DNA of 13,989 nucleotides from Smithellaceae bacterium (GTDB taxonomy: Bacteria; Desulfobacterota; Syntrophia; Syntrophales; Smithellaceae): positions 1-13,989 of the forward strand of contig JAQVLL010000016.1 of the NCBI GenBank assembly GCA_028704195.1, read 5' to 3'. The translations under genes and the position numbers were made by a program. Below are positions 7,460-13,989 of this stretch, piece after piece (the first letter of the stretch is position 1; each line of letters begins with the position of its first letter). Under the pieces are notes generated by a model. The model was given only the letters and a program-made list of their open reading frames with translations. It ran no database searches and was not told the DNA's origin.

Positions 7460-8136
7460 AAATTTTCTTTCAGGGAATATCCGGCGCCCCGATGAGTGAC
7501 GATCGGTTCGATGTCCGGTTCAATCGACTTTAATTTCGCCCGCAGATTTTTGACATGTGCATCCACGGTCCTGTCCATGCTGGCCTCCGGGACGTCCCAG
7601 GCAAGGTCCATCAATTGACCGCGAGAATACACGTGTCCGGGCCTCCTGATAAACGTGGTCAAAATCCGGTATTCGTAATTTGATAAATCCAGCGGGTTGC
7701 CAAGATAGGTTATTTGCCGTTTTGATTCATTGACCTGGAAAGCGCGGGAACCTGCTTCAGCCGGTTGGCCGGGTTTCGAACGTCGGAGAATCGCTTTGAT
7801 TCTCGCGGCCAGTTCGCGCGGGCTAAAGGGTTTTACCACATAGTCGTCCGCGCCGATTTCCAGGCCGACTATGCGGTCGATTTCCGTTGTTCGTGCCGTC
7901 AGAAACATGATCGGCGTGTCGCTGATTTTCCGGATTTCCCTGCAAAGATCAAATCCGTTGATATCCGGCAGTCCCACATCCAGAACGATCAGGTCAATCC
8001 TCTCGCTTTGCAGTAGGGGCAGAACCGGACTACCCTCCGCGAGGCTCAGGGTTTCAAATCCGTCCGTTTCCAGCACGTAACGGATCGCGTCCGCGATGGC
8101 CGGTTCATCATCCACGATGAGAATTCGCTCTTTCAT
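7456..8136 (-). CDS. creB: CreB-like OmpR-family response regulator
   Basis: A 226-residue receiver plus winged-helix DNA-binding regulator. The receiver (1-118) has the acidic pair in VDDE (Asp9, Asp10), phospho-acceptor Asp53 in LDVGLPD, Thr80 in FLTART and Lys102 in DYVVKPFSP. The C-terminal OmpR/PhoB domain carries RTVDAHVKNLRAKL and THRGAGYSL. LDVGLPD, LEIGADDY and KPFSPRE match E. coli CreB closely. The first ATG at 8136 directly follows a possible TTG start at 8139. I prefer the ATG. It overlaps the xrtK 3' end by 29 bases and is coupled to creC by an ATGA overlap, so the pair is translated with the exosortase gene. It probably controls this operon, by inference from context. Confidence 0.92.
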   Translation of the reverse strand: MKERILIVDDEPAIADAIRYVLETDGFETLSLAEGSPVLPLLQSERIDLIVLDVGLPDINGFDLCREIRKISDTPIMFLTARTTEIDRIVGLEIGADDYVVKPFSPRELAARIKAILRRSKPGQPAEAGSRAFQVNESKRQITYLGNPLDLSNYEYRILTTFIRRPGHVYSRGQLMDLAWDVPEASMDRTVDAHVKNLRAKLKSIEPDIEPIVTHRGAGYSLKENL

Positions 8137-8923
8137 CAATTCTGTCCGGTTCCTGTTTCGGTTTGACTAATTTATAGCATATTACCAGAAGAAACATCAT
8201 TACAAAAAGGAAAAAACTGACGGGGAGGACGTACATGGCATGCTCCTGAAATAAAGAGGGATTTTTCTCGAATGCCTGATTCAGGGCAGGCAGAACCAGC
8301 ACGATCAGCAGATACCACAACAAAGGGACAAGGCAGGAGATCAAAGTGCTTTGATAATTATCGAATTTATTTTTTTGTCTATCTGCATCAACACGATTGG
8401 GGCAGGGTGGGATTTTTTGAATGCCAAAATAAAGGAAGCACAGACAGATGAAATAAACGGCAATGCCCGCCAGACGATGAATTTTTCCCGGTGTGATCAA
8501 CGGGGTGTAAATGTCAGCGTGGTAAAGATGGATGGAAAGAATAATGCGCAGACTGTTTGCGTAAACGGTCATACCATAGGTGGCGGCAAAACCGGCCATG
8601 ATGCAAAGCGCCGGATGTTGTTTCCGATTTGTGGAGAGAATGAGTGCCAGTGCCGACATGCAAAATGCGGTGACCATAAAATTGATGCCGGAACAGCTGG
8701 GAATAATCGCGATACGCTGATGGATGCTCACGTATCCAATGTTCTTTTCCTTGATGAATGGTTCGCCGGTCAGGAATTCAACAAGGGATGCAGTAGGGCC
8801 GAGAATCCAAGTGAGGTCTTCGCTTGTGGATTGACTGTATTCGTATTTCAGCCCTGCTGCAATAAATAAGACCAGCAGACAATAAGCAATTTTTTTTGCG
8901 GAAAGCTGATTCAATATTTTCAT
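8108..8923 (-). CDS. xrtK: Exosortase, XrtK-like transpeptidase/protease of the inner membrane
   Basis: A 271-residue multi-pass membrane protein. The exosortase/archaeosortase triad is visible: Cys77 in IIPSCSGINF, Arg126 in YANSLRIILSIH and His149 in GKIHRLAGI, set in hydrophobic helices at about residues 10-24, 78-97, 105-122, 150-168, 195-213 and 231-250. Exosortases cleave the C-terminal PEP-CTERM tail of exported proteins and are thought to attach them to a surface anchor. AAGGGGGG lies upstream of the ATG at 8923, 28 bp after the stop of a gene whose product carries exactly such a tail. The gene overlaps creB by 29 bases. The assignment to the XrtK subfamily rests on length, sequence feel and neighbourhood and is less certain than membership of the exosortase family. 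Confidence 0.82.
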   Translation of the reverse strand: MKILNQLSAKKIAYCLLVLFIAAGLKYEYSQSTSEDLTWILGPTASLVEFLTGEPFIKEKNIGYVSIHQRIAIIPSCSGINFMVTAFCMSALALILSTNRKQHPALCIMAGFAATYGMTVYANSLRIILSIHLYHADIYTPLITPGKIHRLAGIAVYFICLCFLYFGIQKIPPCPNRVDADRQKNKFDNYQSTLISCLVPLLWYLLIVLVLPALNQAFEKNPSLFQEHAMYVLPVSFFLFVMMFLLVICYKLVKPKQEPDRIDERANSHRG

Positions 8924-8951
8924 TTTCCCCCCTTGTTGAAAATTTTCGGAT

Positions 8952-10958
8952 CTAAACCCCGTTTTTTACCGGCTTGCGTATTTTTCTAAAGGCTTCAAAC
9001 AAGATGATCAAAACGGTCATGAGGAGAAGTAGATAGAATTCCGGTTCAGGTGTGTTTTGCATCCCACCCCCCACGGCAAATTCAGATACACCCGCGGGCA
9101 GCGGCAGGGGTTGCGTGATATCCCGGCTCCGGGCTTCGGGATTGCGGACAACTTCATGTACGGCAACAAAAGATGTGTGGGCCGTGAGCAAATTGTACTT
9201 GATGCCAAGATTGACGATCTCTTTCCTGTTGTCGGTATCCCCGTACAGGGTGTTAAAATCTGAAAGAAAGAAAAGTTTTTTTCTTGCCCATAACTGTTTG
9301 AGCGCGGCATTTTTACCGGAAGGTTCAATTCCGGCAAGATCAAATCCCTGAGAATATTTATGATTGCCGTTTTGACCGGTGACGGTGATCCTGCCCTGCG
9401 GATTCCCGCGCCATTTGCCGATGACGGCAACCGGCCGTTCGGCAAACATATCCGGAATTTTTTCCGGTTCGATGTCATAGGCCTTAAATCCATTGAAAGA
9501 AACCGCAATGTCAGTCAAAAGCGGCGAGGCAATATATTTACGGAAATTTTCAGAAGCGACCGCCGCTTCTTCCTGTTTGGTGATGACAAAAGGCTCGCCC
9601 TGTCCGGCACGCGCGACGCCTTCAATCAGATCCCGATTGACACTGCTGCCGATTCCGAAAGAAAAGAAATTGGTGTCATTAAGGTTTTTCCGAATGAGCT
9701 GCAGGGCTTCTTTTTCTGCCGAAATATATCCATCTGTCACCAGAATGACTGAACGGGAAACGTTATCCTTCCGGGGGATTGACACGGCTGTCTGCAGGGC
9801 TGCACACAGTTCGGTTCCGCCGCTGCCCTGTTGTCCGTCGATTAAACGGAAGGCGTGATCAATATTTTTCTGACTGGCTGATACGGACTCAGGCGACATG
9901 GTGACCGAACGACCTGAAAAAAGAACAACGTTAAAATGGTCCGTGGGACGCAGTTCGCTGATCAAATTGCTAAGGAGTTTCTTTGAGATATCGAGCGGGA
10001 AACCATATATGGATCCGGAAACGTCAACGACAAAAATATACTCTCGCGTGGGAATATCAGATGTCTTGATATTGCGGGGCGGTTGAACCATCAGCAAAAA
10101 GAAATTTTCGTCGTTTCCCCTGTATAACATCAAACCCGAGTGGATTTTTTTGCCGGTCAGGCGGTACTTCAAGATGAAATCCCTGTTGCCACCGTCGGAT
10201 TCGGTCTCGTCCAGAACAACAGTTGCCGTGGACCTGTCCGGCCATGCGGTTTTAATTTTGTGTGTACTGCATGCAACATCTTTCACAGGGACGCCACCGG
10301 TGATATCGACGGCGATGTTGAAAGCGGATGTTGGTTTGTTGCCTTCTCTCAGATAGGGGCTTTTCACCCATTTGTCAGTTTCCGGTGCGCCGGCTTCCGG
10401 TGTGTTTGAATAGCGCGGTCCGACGACCGTCGGATAAATGAATTCGTAAACTCCCGCCGTCGGGATGAGAAGTTCGGTATAGCGCAGTTCAATCTCAACC
10501 TTGTCGCCGGGCATGATATTGGCCACGTTCATGGTGAAAACATTCGGCCGTTCCTGGTCAAGAAGAGAGGCGCTTTTCCCTTCTTTTTTGGCCTTTTCAA
10601 AAGTCTGCTGGGCGGCCTTGCGTTCCTGAATTCTGGCGGTGACAACATGATCTCCGATTTTCATTTTCATCCCGTAAACCGCCGCACGTGTGGATGCTGG
10701 AAAAACATAGCGTGCATTGATCGGGCGTGAACCCTCATTGACATATCGCTGTGTCACAATAACATCGGCAACGATGCCGCTGATATGAACGTCAGCTTTT
10801 GTTTCTTTCAGCGGGAACCGGTCAACCGATGCATCGCCTCCTTTAACAACAAAATAAGGTGAAAGGGTTTTGTCATTGTCCTGGTCGGCAAGACCGGTTG
10901 ACGTTAAAAACGTAGACAACATTACAAACGATAAGATAATCTTTAACATTACGTTCAT
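8952..10958 (-). CDS. Exported VIT / von Willebrand A domain protein with C-terminal PEP-CTERM-type sorting tail
   Basis: A 668-residue protein predicted to be exported and exosortase-processed. Residues 1-24 form a Sec signal peptide (VMLKIILSFVMLSTF core, likely cut near TGLA/DQ). Residues about 35-165 are a vault/inter-alpha-trypsin (VIT) domain (AQQTFEKAKKEGKSASLLDQ, NVFTMNVANIMPGDKVE). Residues about 305-480 are a vWA domain with a complete MIDAS: Asp312, Ser314, Ser316 in DVSGS, Thr382 in SGGTEL, and Asp409 in VTDG. The conserved LLTAHTSFVAVHE follows at about 590-602. The tail has PEPE at 637-640, a hydrophobic helix at 641-656 and a basic end (RKIRKPVK). I placed the start at 10958 because it gives the signal peptide and has a strong ribosome site, rather than at the open-frame start at 11027. 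It is the first gene of the unit and the presumed single substrate of the downstream exosortase. VIT/vWA proteins are known as dedicated sortase targets in marine proteobacteria; the ligand is unknown. Confidence 0.92.
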   Translation of the reverse strand: MNVMLKIILSFVMLSTFLTSTGLADQDNDKTLSPYFVVKGGDASVDRFPLKETKADVHISGIVADVIVTQRYVNEGSRPINARYVFPASTRAAVYGMKMKIGDHVVTARIQERKAAQQTFEKAKKEGKSASLLDQERPNVFTMNVANIMPGDKVEIELRYTELLIPTAGVYEFIYPTVVGPRYSNTPEAGAPETDKWVKSPYLREGNKPTSAFNIAVDITGGVPVKDVACSTHKIKTAWPDRSTATVVLDETESDGGNRDFILKYRLTGKKIHSGLMLYRGNDENFFLLMVQPPRNIKTSDIPTREYIFVVDVSGSIYGFPLDISKKLLSNLISELRPTDHFNVVLFSGRSVTMSPESVSASQKNIDHAFRLIDGQQGSGGTELCAALQTAVSIPRKDNVSRSVILVTDGYISAEKEALQLIRKNLNDTNFFSFGIGSSVNRDLIEGVARAGQGEPFVITKQEEAAVASENFRKYIASPLLTDIAVSFNGFKAYDIEPEKIPDMFAERPVAVIGKWRGNPQGRITVTGQNGNHKYSQGFDLAGIEPSGKNAALKQLWARKKLFFLSDFNTLYGDTDNRKEIVNLGIKYNLLTAHTSFVAVHEVVRNPEARSRDITQPLPLPAGVSEFAVGGGMQNTPEPEFYLLLLMTVLIILFEAFRKIRKPVKNGV

Positions 10959-10964
10959 GATTTT

Positions 10965-10970
10965 CCTCCT
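10965..10970 (-). promoter_or_regulatory. Strong Shine-Dalgarno site fixing the VIT/vWA start
   Basis: AGGAGG on the minus strand, six bases before the ATG at 10958. It decides the start over the longer open frame beginning at 11027, whose first 23 residues would precede the signal peptide and make no sense. Confidence 0.85.
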
Positions 10971-11103
10971 CGATGAATTGGTATCCGATGGGTTTTGCCC
11001 ATTGTTGGATGATAAGATAAACGGCAATTGTGAAATGATGATGAATGCAAAAAGAAAAATATGTGAAAAATGATGCTTAGCCGGTTATCCATAGAACAGG
11101 GAC

Positions 11104-11122
11104 GGAACGGGCACGTTGTTCC
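11104..11122 (+). repeat. REP-like element copy with GAACGGGCACG core
   Basis: GGAAC (11104-11108) and GTTCC (11118-11122) form a short inverted repeat, and the segment GGAACGGGCACGTT differs by one base from GGAACGGTCACGTT at 3225-3238. It looks like a degenerate member of the same dispersed family. Confidence 0.5.
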
Positions 11123-11207
11123 ATATGCAGCTTATTCAAGTTTTGGTTTTGGCAAATACTGATCAATCTTCTGATGTCAAAGGCAGTGGATCAAAGGTTG
11201 ACTGATT

Positions 11208-11235
11208 TTGAAAAATATGTGATATTTCATATAGT
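11208..11235 (+). promoter_or_regulatory. Candidate sigma-70 promoter for the DapB-like gene
   Basis: TTGAAA (11208-11213), 16 bp, TATAGT (11230-11235), in an AT-rich stretch, with an overlapping TATAAT at 11235-11240. It is on the correct strand, with about 110 bp of leader before the gene. The leader has no clear ribosome site. Confidence 0.4.
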
Positions 11236-11348
11236 ATAATGATCATGTTATGGTATTGCCGGCCGAACCGGATGGCAAAATGAAAAAACCAACCGCCATC
11301 CACAACATAGAAATAAAATCTTAATTCAACGTGAAAAAGTTCAGAATT

Positions 11349-12122
11349 ATGATGCAAAAGAAAATAAAAATAGGCATTTTTGGCTTTGGTAGAACCGGAA
11401 GGTTGGTAACTAATGAGTTTCTTCGGGATAAGAATTTTGAAGTTGTCTGGGTTGCAAGGAAGTCTTTAAAGGATCACTGTAAATTTGCAAGTCATCTGCT
11501 TGGCTATGAGTTTGAGGGCGGTGAAATTTATTCGATAGTTGACATTGATGAAAATTTTTTTGAAAATCACCATGTCGACATTATTGTGGATTTTTCAAGT
11601 GCCAAGGGTATTTATTCATATCAGGCCGCGGCAAAAAGCGGTGTAAAAATCATTTCTGCAATATCAAAGTATGATCCCGAAGACCTACAATTGCTAGAAA
11701 GCTTAAAAAATGAAACTGCGGTTTTATGTTCGCCGAATATTACACTGGGTGTAAATTTTCTGTTAATTGCGTCACAGATCCTGCAGAAAATTGCGCCGCA
11801 CGCTGACATTGAAATTGTTGAAGAGCATTTCCGGGATAAAAAAGAAACATCCGGTACAGCGCTGAAAATAGCTACTATCCTGGGGTTAGAAAAGGATAAG
11901 CATGTCAATTCCATCCGGGTTGGTGGAATTGTCGGAAAGCACGAAATTATATTTGGTCTTCCCAATCAAACCATTCGGCTGGTCCACGAAAGCTTTAATC
12001 GTGCTGCATTCGGGCAGGGAGCCATTTTTGCCGCAAACTGGTTGATTCATAAGAAAAAGGGCCTTTTTAAGATGGAAAATATTATTATAGACATGTTTCA
12101 AAAGAACATACCCGTTTGCTGA
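11349..12122 (+). CDS. DapB-like (dihydrodipicolinate reductase family) oxidoreductase, atypical
   Basis: A protein of about 257 residues with the two-domain DapB fold signature. The N-terminal Rossmann motif is GIFGFGRTGR, and residues 81 onward read DFSSAKG where DapB has IDFT. The C-terminal part keeps EEHFRDKKETSGTA, matching E. coli EAHHRHKxDAPSGTA at the general-acid His (here His160), Lys164 and the SGTA loop, and later RVGGIVGKHE and HESFNRAAFGQGA. Differences: the NAD(P)H/substrate GTTG loop is replaced by SAISKY, the second His is Phe, and the Asp-Ala-Pro before SGTA is shortened. It may therefore be a DapB paralogue with another substrate, not the lysine-pathway enzyme. The start is uncertain: ATG at 11349 or 11352, or GTG at 11331, none with a clear ribosome site. 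The gene stands alone, is visibly more AT-rich than its neighbours, and could be acquired. Confidence 0.75.
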   Translation: MMQKKIKIGIFGFGRTGRLVTNEFLRDKNFEVVWVARKSLKDHCKFASHLLGYEFEGGEIYSIVDIDENFFENHHVDIIVDFSSAKGIYSYQAAAKSGVKIISAISKYDPEDLQLLESLKNETAVLCSPNITLGVNFLLIASQILQKIAPHADIEIVEEHFRDKKETSGTALKIATILGLEKDKHVNSIRVGGIVGKHEIIFGLPNQTIRLVHESFNRAAFGQGAIFAANWLIHKKKGLFKMENIIIDMFQKNIPVC

Positions 12123-12179
12123 TTTCTCAAATTAAAGCCATTGATTATTCCATTCCGTGTTTTTTGACAAACCTTCACA

Positions 12180-12202
12180 CCGGGGCGTGTCCGTTCGTGT
12201 CC
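12180..12202 (-). repeat. REP-like element copy with GAACGGACACG core
   Basis: On the minus strand 12196-12186 reads GAACGGACACG, flanked by an upstream GGACAC at 12202-12197. It shares the 11-base core with the copies at 3226 and 11105 apart from one variable base. This copy has no long inverted repeat of its own. Confidence 0.4.
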
Positions 12203-12334
12203 TATTTATGACCCTGCAGGAATTTTCAGAGTCAATTGCAGATATATAGGTTATTCCGGATAAATAACAATAGTTATGGATGATTGGCTGTGGCATAATC
12301 ACAAAACTCTTCATTTCAATCATACGGTCATTTT

Positions 12335-12367
12335 CAGGGAAAGGATTTTTGAGCAAAAACTTTCCTG
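12335..12367 (+). repeat. Hairpin just upstream of the candidate promoter
   Basis: GGAAAG (12338-12343) pairs with CTTTCC (12360-12365), and inside it TTTTT (12346-12350) pairs with AAAAA (12355-12359) around a GAGC loop, with CA/TG extending the base. No T-run follows on either strand, so it is not a clear terminator. It sits 12 bases before a TTGACT box. Confidence 0.45.
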
Positions 12368-12378
12368 TAAAAATAATC

Positions 12379-12406
12379 TTGACTGATTGATTCGTGTGTG
12401 TTTAAT
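12379..12406 (+). promoter_or_regulatory. Candidate sigma-70 promoter for the GAF-ATPase gene
   Basis: TTGACT (12379-12384), 16 bp, TTTAAT (12401-12406) in an AT-rich stretch on the correct strand. It would give a leader of roughly 200 bases before the ATG at 12619. Confidence 0.45.
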
Positions 12407-12487
12407 TTTATTAATTAGTTATATAAGTTATTTAGGATAATTAGACTGTTTTCTTGATTTCATGAAAACGGGCTAAACAGGCGAAAA

Positions 12488-12549
12488 AAGCAATATGCAG
12501 GATAAAGAGATGATTGAAAATCCTGAACCATGGCTATCTTGTATTGCTT
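12488..12549 (+). other. Nested complementary segments in the leader of the GAF-ATPase gene
   Basis: AAGCAATA (12488-12495) is complementary to TATTGCTT (12542-12549), and inside this pair CAGGAT (12498-12503) is complementary to ATCCTG (12520-12525). A second ATTGCTT follows at 12552-12558 and could compete with the outer arm. This could be a structured leader RNA, but it may be chance in AT-rich DNA. Confidence 0.3.
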
Positions 12550-12618
12550 GAATTGCTTATCTGATTTTGAGGTCATTCATAATGAGAAGGGTTGTCAATA
12601 ACCAGAGGATGGTTTGCC

Positions 12619-13989
12619 ATGAGTAGCATGTACAGCAATTCCGAGATTTCTGATCTGCAGGAGATCCTCAGGCTGCAGCAGGGATTGCAGGACATCACCA
12701 ACTGCATTAATGCAGCACAGAACGTAAAACAGATCATTCTGGATTCCCGGCCGATGATTCTCGATCTGTTCAACGTCGAAGCAGCCCATATCTATGTTGT
12801 CAACAGCAAGAACAAAAAGGAAATATTCACGTATGTTCTTTCGGGTGATCAGGTAAAGGAAAGAAAAACAGAAGTCAGCAATCAAACCATACCCGGGTAT
12901 GTCGCGAATACCGGTAGGATGATCAACATTTCCGATTTCAGCAACAATCTGCAAATCAACAAATACTCAGACCTCCTGCTTGAGTCGAATACGGATTCCA
13001 GATTCGGTGTAAAAGTGAGACATATTCTGGCCATGCCGATTGTATACGGCGGCGAAGTTCTGGGCGCCATTGAAGTCATCAATAAAAAGAGTGGCGATGG
13101 ACAGTTTTTGGATGAGGAACCGGTGATGCTGCAGGAAATTGTGGATGTGCTGGGCGTTGCACTCTACAATCAGCAGCGAGTGGATCCCCGAGCGAAAAAA
13201 ACAAAATTCAGTTATCTTGTTTCAAACGGCCTGATCACGGAGGAGGAATTAAACCGGGCAAAAGAAGAGTGCAAGACGTCAAATGAGGCTCTTGAGAATA
13301 TATTAATCAATAAATACAACATTCCTAAAGATGAGCTTGGCCAATCCCTCGAGTATTTCTATCAATGCCGATTTATTTCATTTGATCCGAACACGCCCAT
13401 CCCGGGCGATCTTCTGAAAAATCTGAAAAAAGAATATCTGGCAAGGGAAATTTGGATCCCTCTTGAGAAAAGCGAAAAAAATGTCCACGTCATCATTGAT
13501 GATCCCCAGAATATCATCAAGCGTGATGCCATAGAAAACCTGCTTAAATCCAAATCCGTAAAATACGATGTGGCCCTCAAAGAGGATATTCTTAAGTATA
13601 TCGATTTCTTCTTCCGCGAAAATGTAGAAGAAGCAACGTTCACGGATCTGCTGGGGAAACTGGAAGGCAACGATACCTCGCAGGAAGACGAGGATGAAGA
13701 AAGCGTAAGGGACTCGGACAGCGCCATTATCCAACTGGTCAATAAAATCATCAATGACGCATTTGTCCGGCGGGCGTCGGATATTCATATTGAACCGGAT
13801 GTCATCGATAAGAGTGTGCTCGTGCGTTACAGGATTGACGGGGATTGTGTGCTTTATCAGACTCTGCCCTACAGCTATCGGGCAGCAATTATCTCCAGAA
13901 TAAAAATCATGTCCAATATGGATATTACCGTAAAGAGAATACCGCAGGATGGGAAGATCAAGTTAAAAAAACCGGGTGTGGGGGAAATC
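12619..13989 (+). CDS. GAF-MshEN-T2SSE ATPase (GspE/PilB family), 3' part missing
   Basis: The 457 visible codons are open to the window edge. Residues about 20-185 form a GAF sensor domain (IPGYVANTGRMINISD, ILAMPIVYGGEVLGAIEV). Residues about 195-320 look like a GspE/MshE N-terminal domain (FSYLVSNGLITEEELNRA, IPLEKSEKNVHVIIDDP), a module that in MshE binds cyclic di-GMP. After an acidic linker at about 352-365, residues about 366-457 begin the secretion ATPase: RRASDIHIEP (384-393), VRYRIDG (402-408), and RIKIMSNMDITVKRIPQDG (427-445). The Walker A and B motifs lie beyond the edge, so ATPase competence cannot be judged. AGAGGA precedes the ATG at 12619 by 9 bases. Family members power type IV pilus assembly or type II secretion at the inner membrane; the fused GAF suggests ligand-gated control. 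No pilus or secretion gene is visible, so the machine is unknown. Confidence 0.85.
   Translation, partial: MSSMYSNSEISDLQEILRLQQGLQDITNCINAAQNVKQIILDSRPMILDLFNVEAAHIYVVNSKNKKEIFTYVLSGDQVKERKTEVSNQTIPGYVANTGRMINISDFSNNLQINKYSDLLLESNTDSRFGVKVRHILAMPIVYGGEVLGAIEVINKKSGDGQFLDEEPVMLQEIVDVLGVALYNQQRVDPRAKKTKFSYLVSNGLITEEELNRAKEECKTSNEALENILINKYNIPKDELGQSLEYFYQCRFISFDPNTPIPGDLLKNLKKEYLAREIWIPLEKSEKNVHVIIDDPQNIIKRDAIENLLKSKSVKYDVALKEDILKYIDFFFRENVEEATFTDLLGKLEGNDTSQEDEDEESVRDSDSAIIQLVNKIINDAFVRRASDIHIEPDVIDKSVLVRYRIDGDCVLYQTLPYSYRAAIISRIKIMSNMDITVKRIPQDGKIKLKKPGVGEI

Larger units (their letters stand above)
10971..11348. other. Divergent intergenic region
   Basis: About 380 bp between the minus-strand exosortase operon and the plus-strand DapB-like gene, so it should hold promoters for both. 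It is AT-rich. It contains a candidate promoter for the plus-strand gene (listed separately) and a REP-like copy (listed separately). I found no convincing sigma-70 or sigma-54 promoter reading toward the VIT/vWA gene and no convincing coding sequence. Confidence 0.6.
12123..12618. other. Intergenic region upstream of the GAF-ATPase gene
   Basis: About 495 bp without a convincing gene. It holds a copy of the GAACGGNCACG core near its left end, a hairpin, a candidate promoter, and a pair of nested complementary segments in the leader (each listed separately). The long leader between promoter and start codon could carry RNA regulation. I looked for a cyclic-di-GMP (GEMM) riboswitch consensus and did not see it. 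Confidence 0.6.

Noticed and set aside
10959..11027. Longer start for the VIT/vWA protein
   Set aside because: It would bury the signal peptide behind 23 polar residues; the ATG at 10958 has a perfect AGGAGG site.
12132..12356. Minus-strand open frame of 74 codons
   Set aside because: Low-complexity translation with no recognisable domain; it runs through the REP-like core and the hairpin and has no convincing ribosome site.
12430..12618. Possible cyclic di-GMP (GEMM) riboswitch upstream of the secretion ATPase
   Set aside because: Expected by context, but the conserved GEMM core sequence is not present.
12595..13788. Long antisense open frames opposite the GAF-ATPase gene
   Set aside because: They are shadows of a clearly coding plus-strand frame with recognisable GAF and T2SSE motifs.

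Overview
The window reads as chromosomal DNA of a Gram-negative, probably anaerobic bacterium of the old Deltaproteobacteria (Desulfobacterota, perhaps Syntrophia-like). This is an inference from gene content: a CreBC-type two-component system, an exosortase with a PEP-CTERM-type target, a GAF-fused GspE/PilB-type ATPase, and a bacterial copy of the mainly archaeal nitrogen regulator NrpR. Genes from the left edge to about 10.96 kb all lie on the minus strand. From about 11.35 kb onward they lie on the plus strand, so the gap at about 11 kb is a divergent promoter region.

Minus strand, read in the direction of transcription. (1) 10958 to 6032 is a tightly packed four-gene unit: a secreted VIT/von Willebrand A protein with a C-terminal PEP / membrane helix / basic tail, an exosortase (XrtK-like), a CreB-like response regulator and a CreC-like sensor kinase. 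It looks like a dedicated one-enzyme, one-substrate surface-sorting system with its own signalling pair, and is the most interesting system here. (2) 5775 to 3340 holds an NrpR-family repressor followed by NADP-type glutamate dehydrogenase. A 26-bp perfect palindrome and a second inverted repeat carrying a TTGACA box lie immediately upstream of nrpR. (3) 3182 to 1 holds a left-handed beta-helix acyltransferase-like protein, phosphoglucosamine mutase GlmM and a divergent NagB-type glucosamine-6-phosphate deaminase/isomerase cut by the window edge. Together these could make GlcNAc-1-phosphate from fructose-6-phosphate and ammonia.

Plus strand. A lone, AT-rich DapB-like reductase (11349-12122) lacks parts of the canonical DapB signature. 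After an intergenic stretch of about 500 bp with hairpins and a candidate promoter, a GAF-MshEN-T2SSE ATPase begins (12619) and runs off the right edge before its Walker A motif.

Three intergenic regions share the short core GAACGGNCACG, once as part of a perfect 12-bp inverted repeat, suggesting a dispersed REP-like element. I saw no tRNA, rRNA, CRISPR array, insertion sequence with a transposase, or phage gene.
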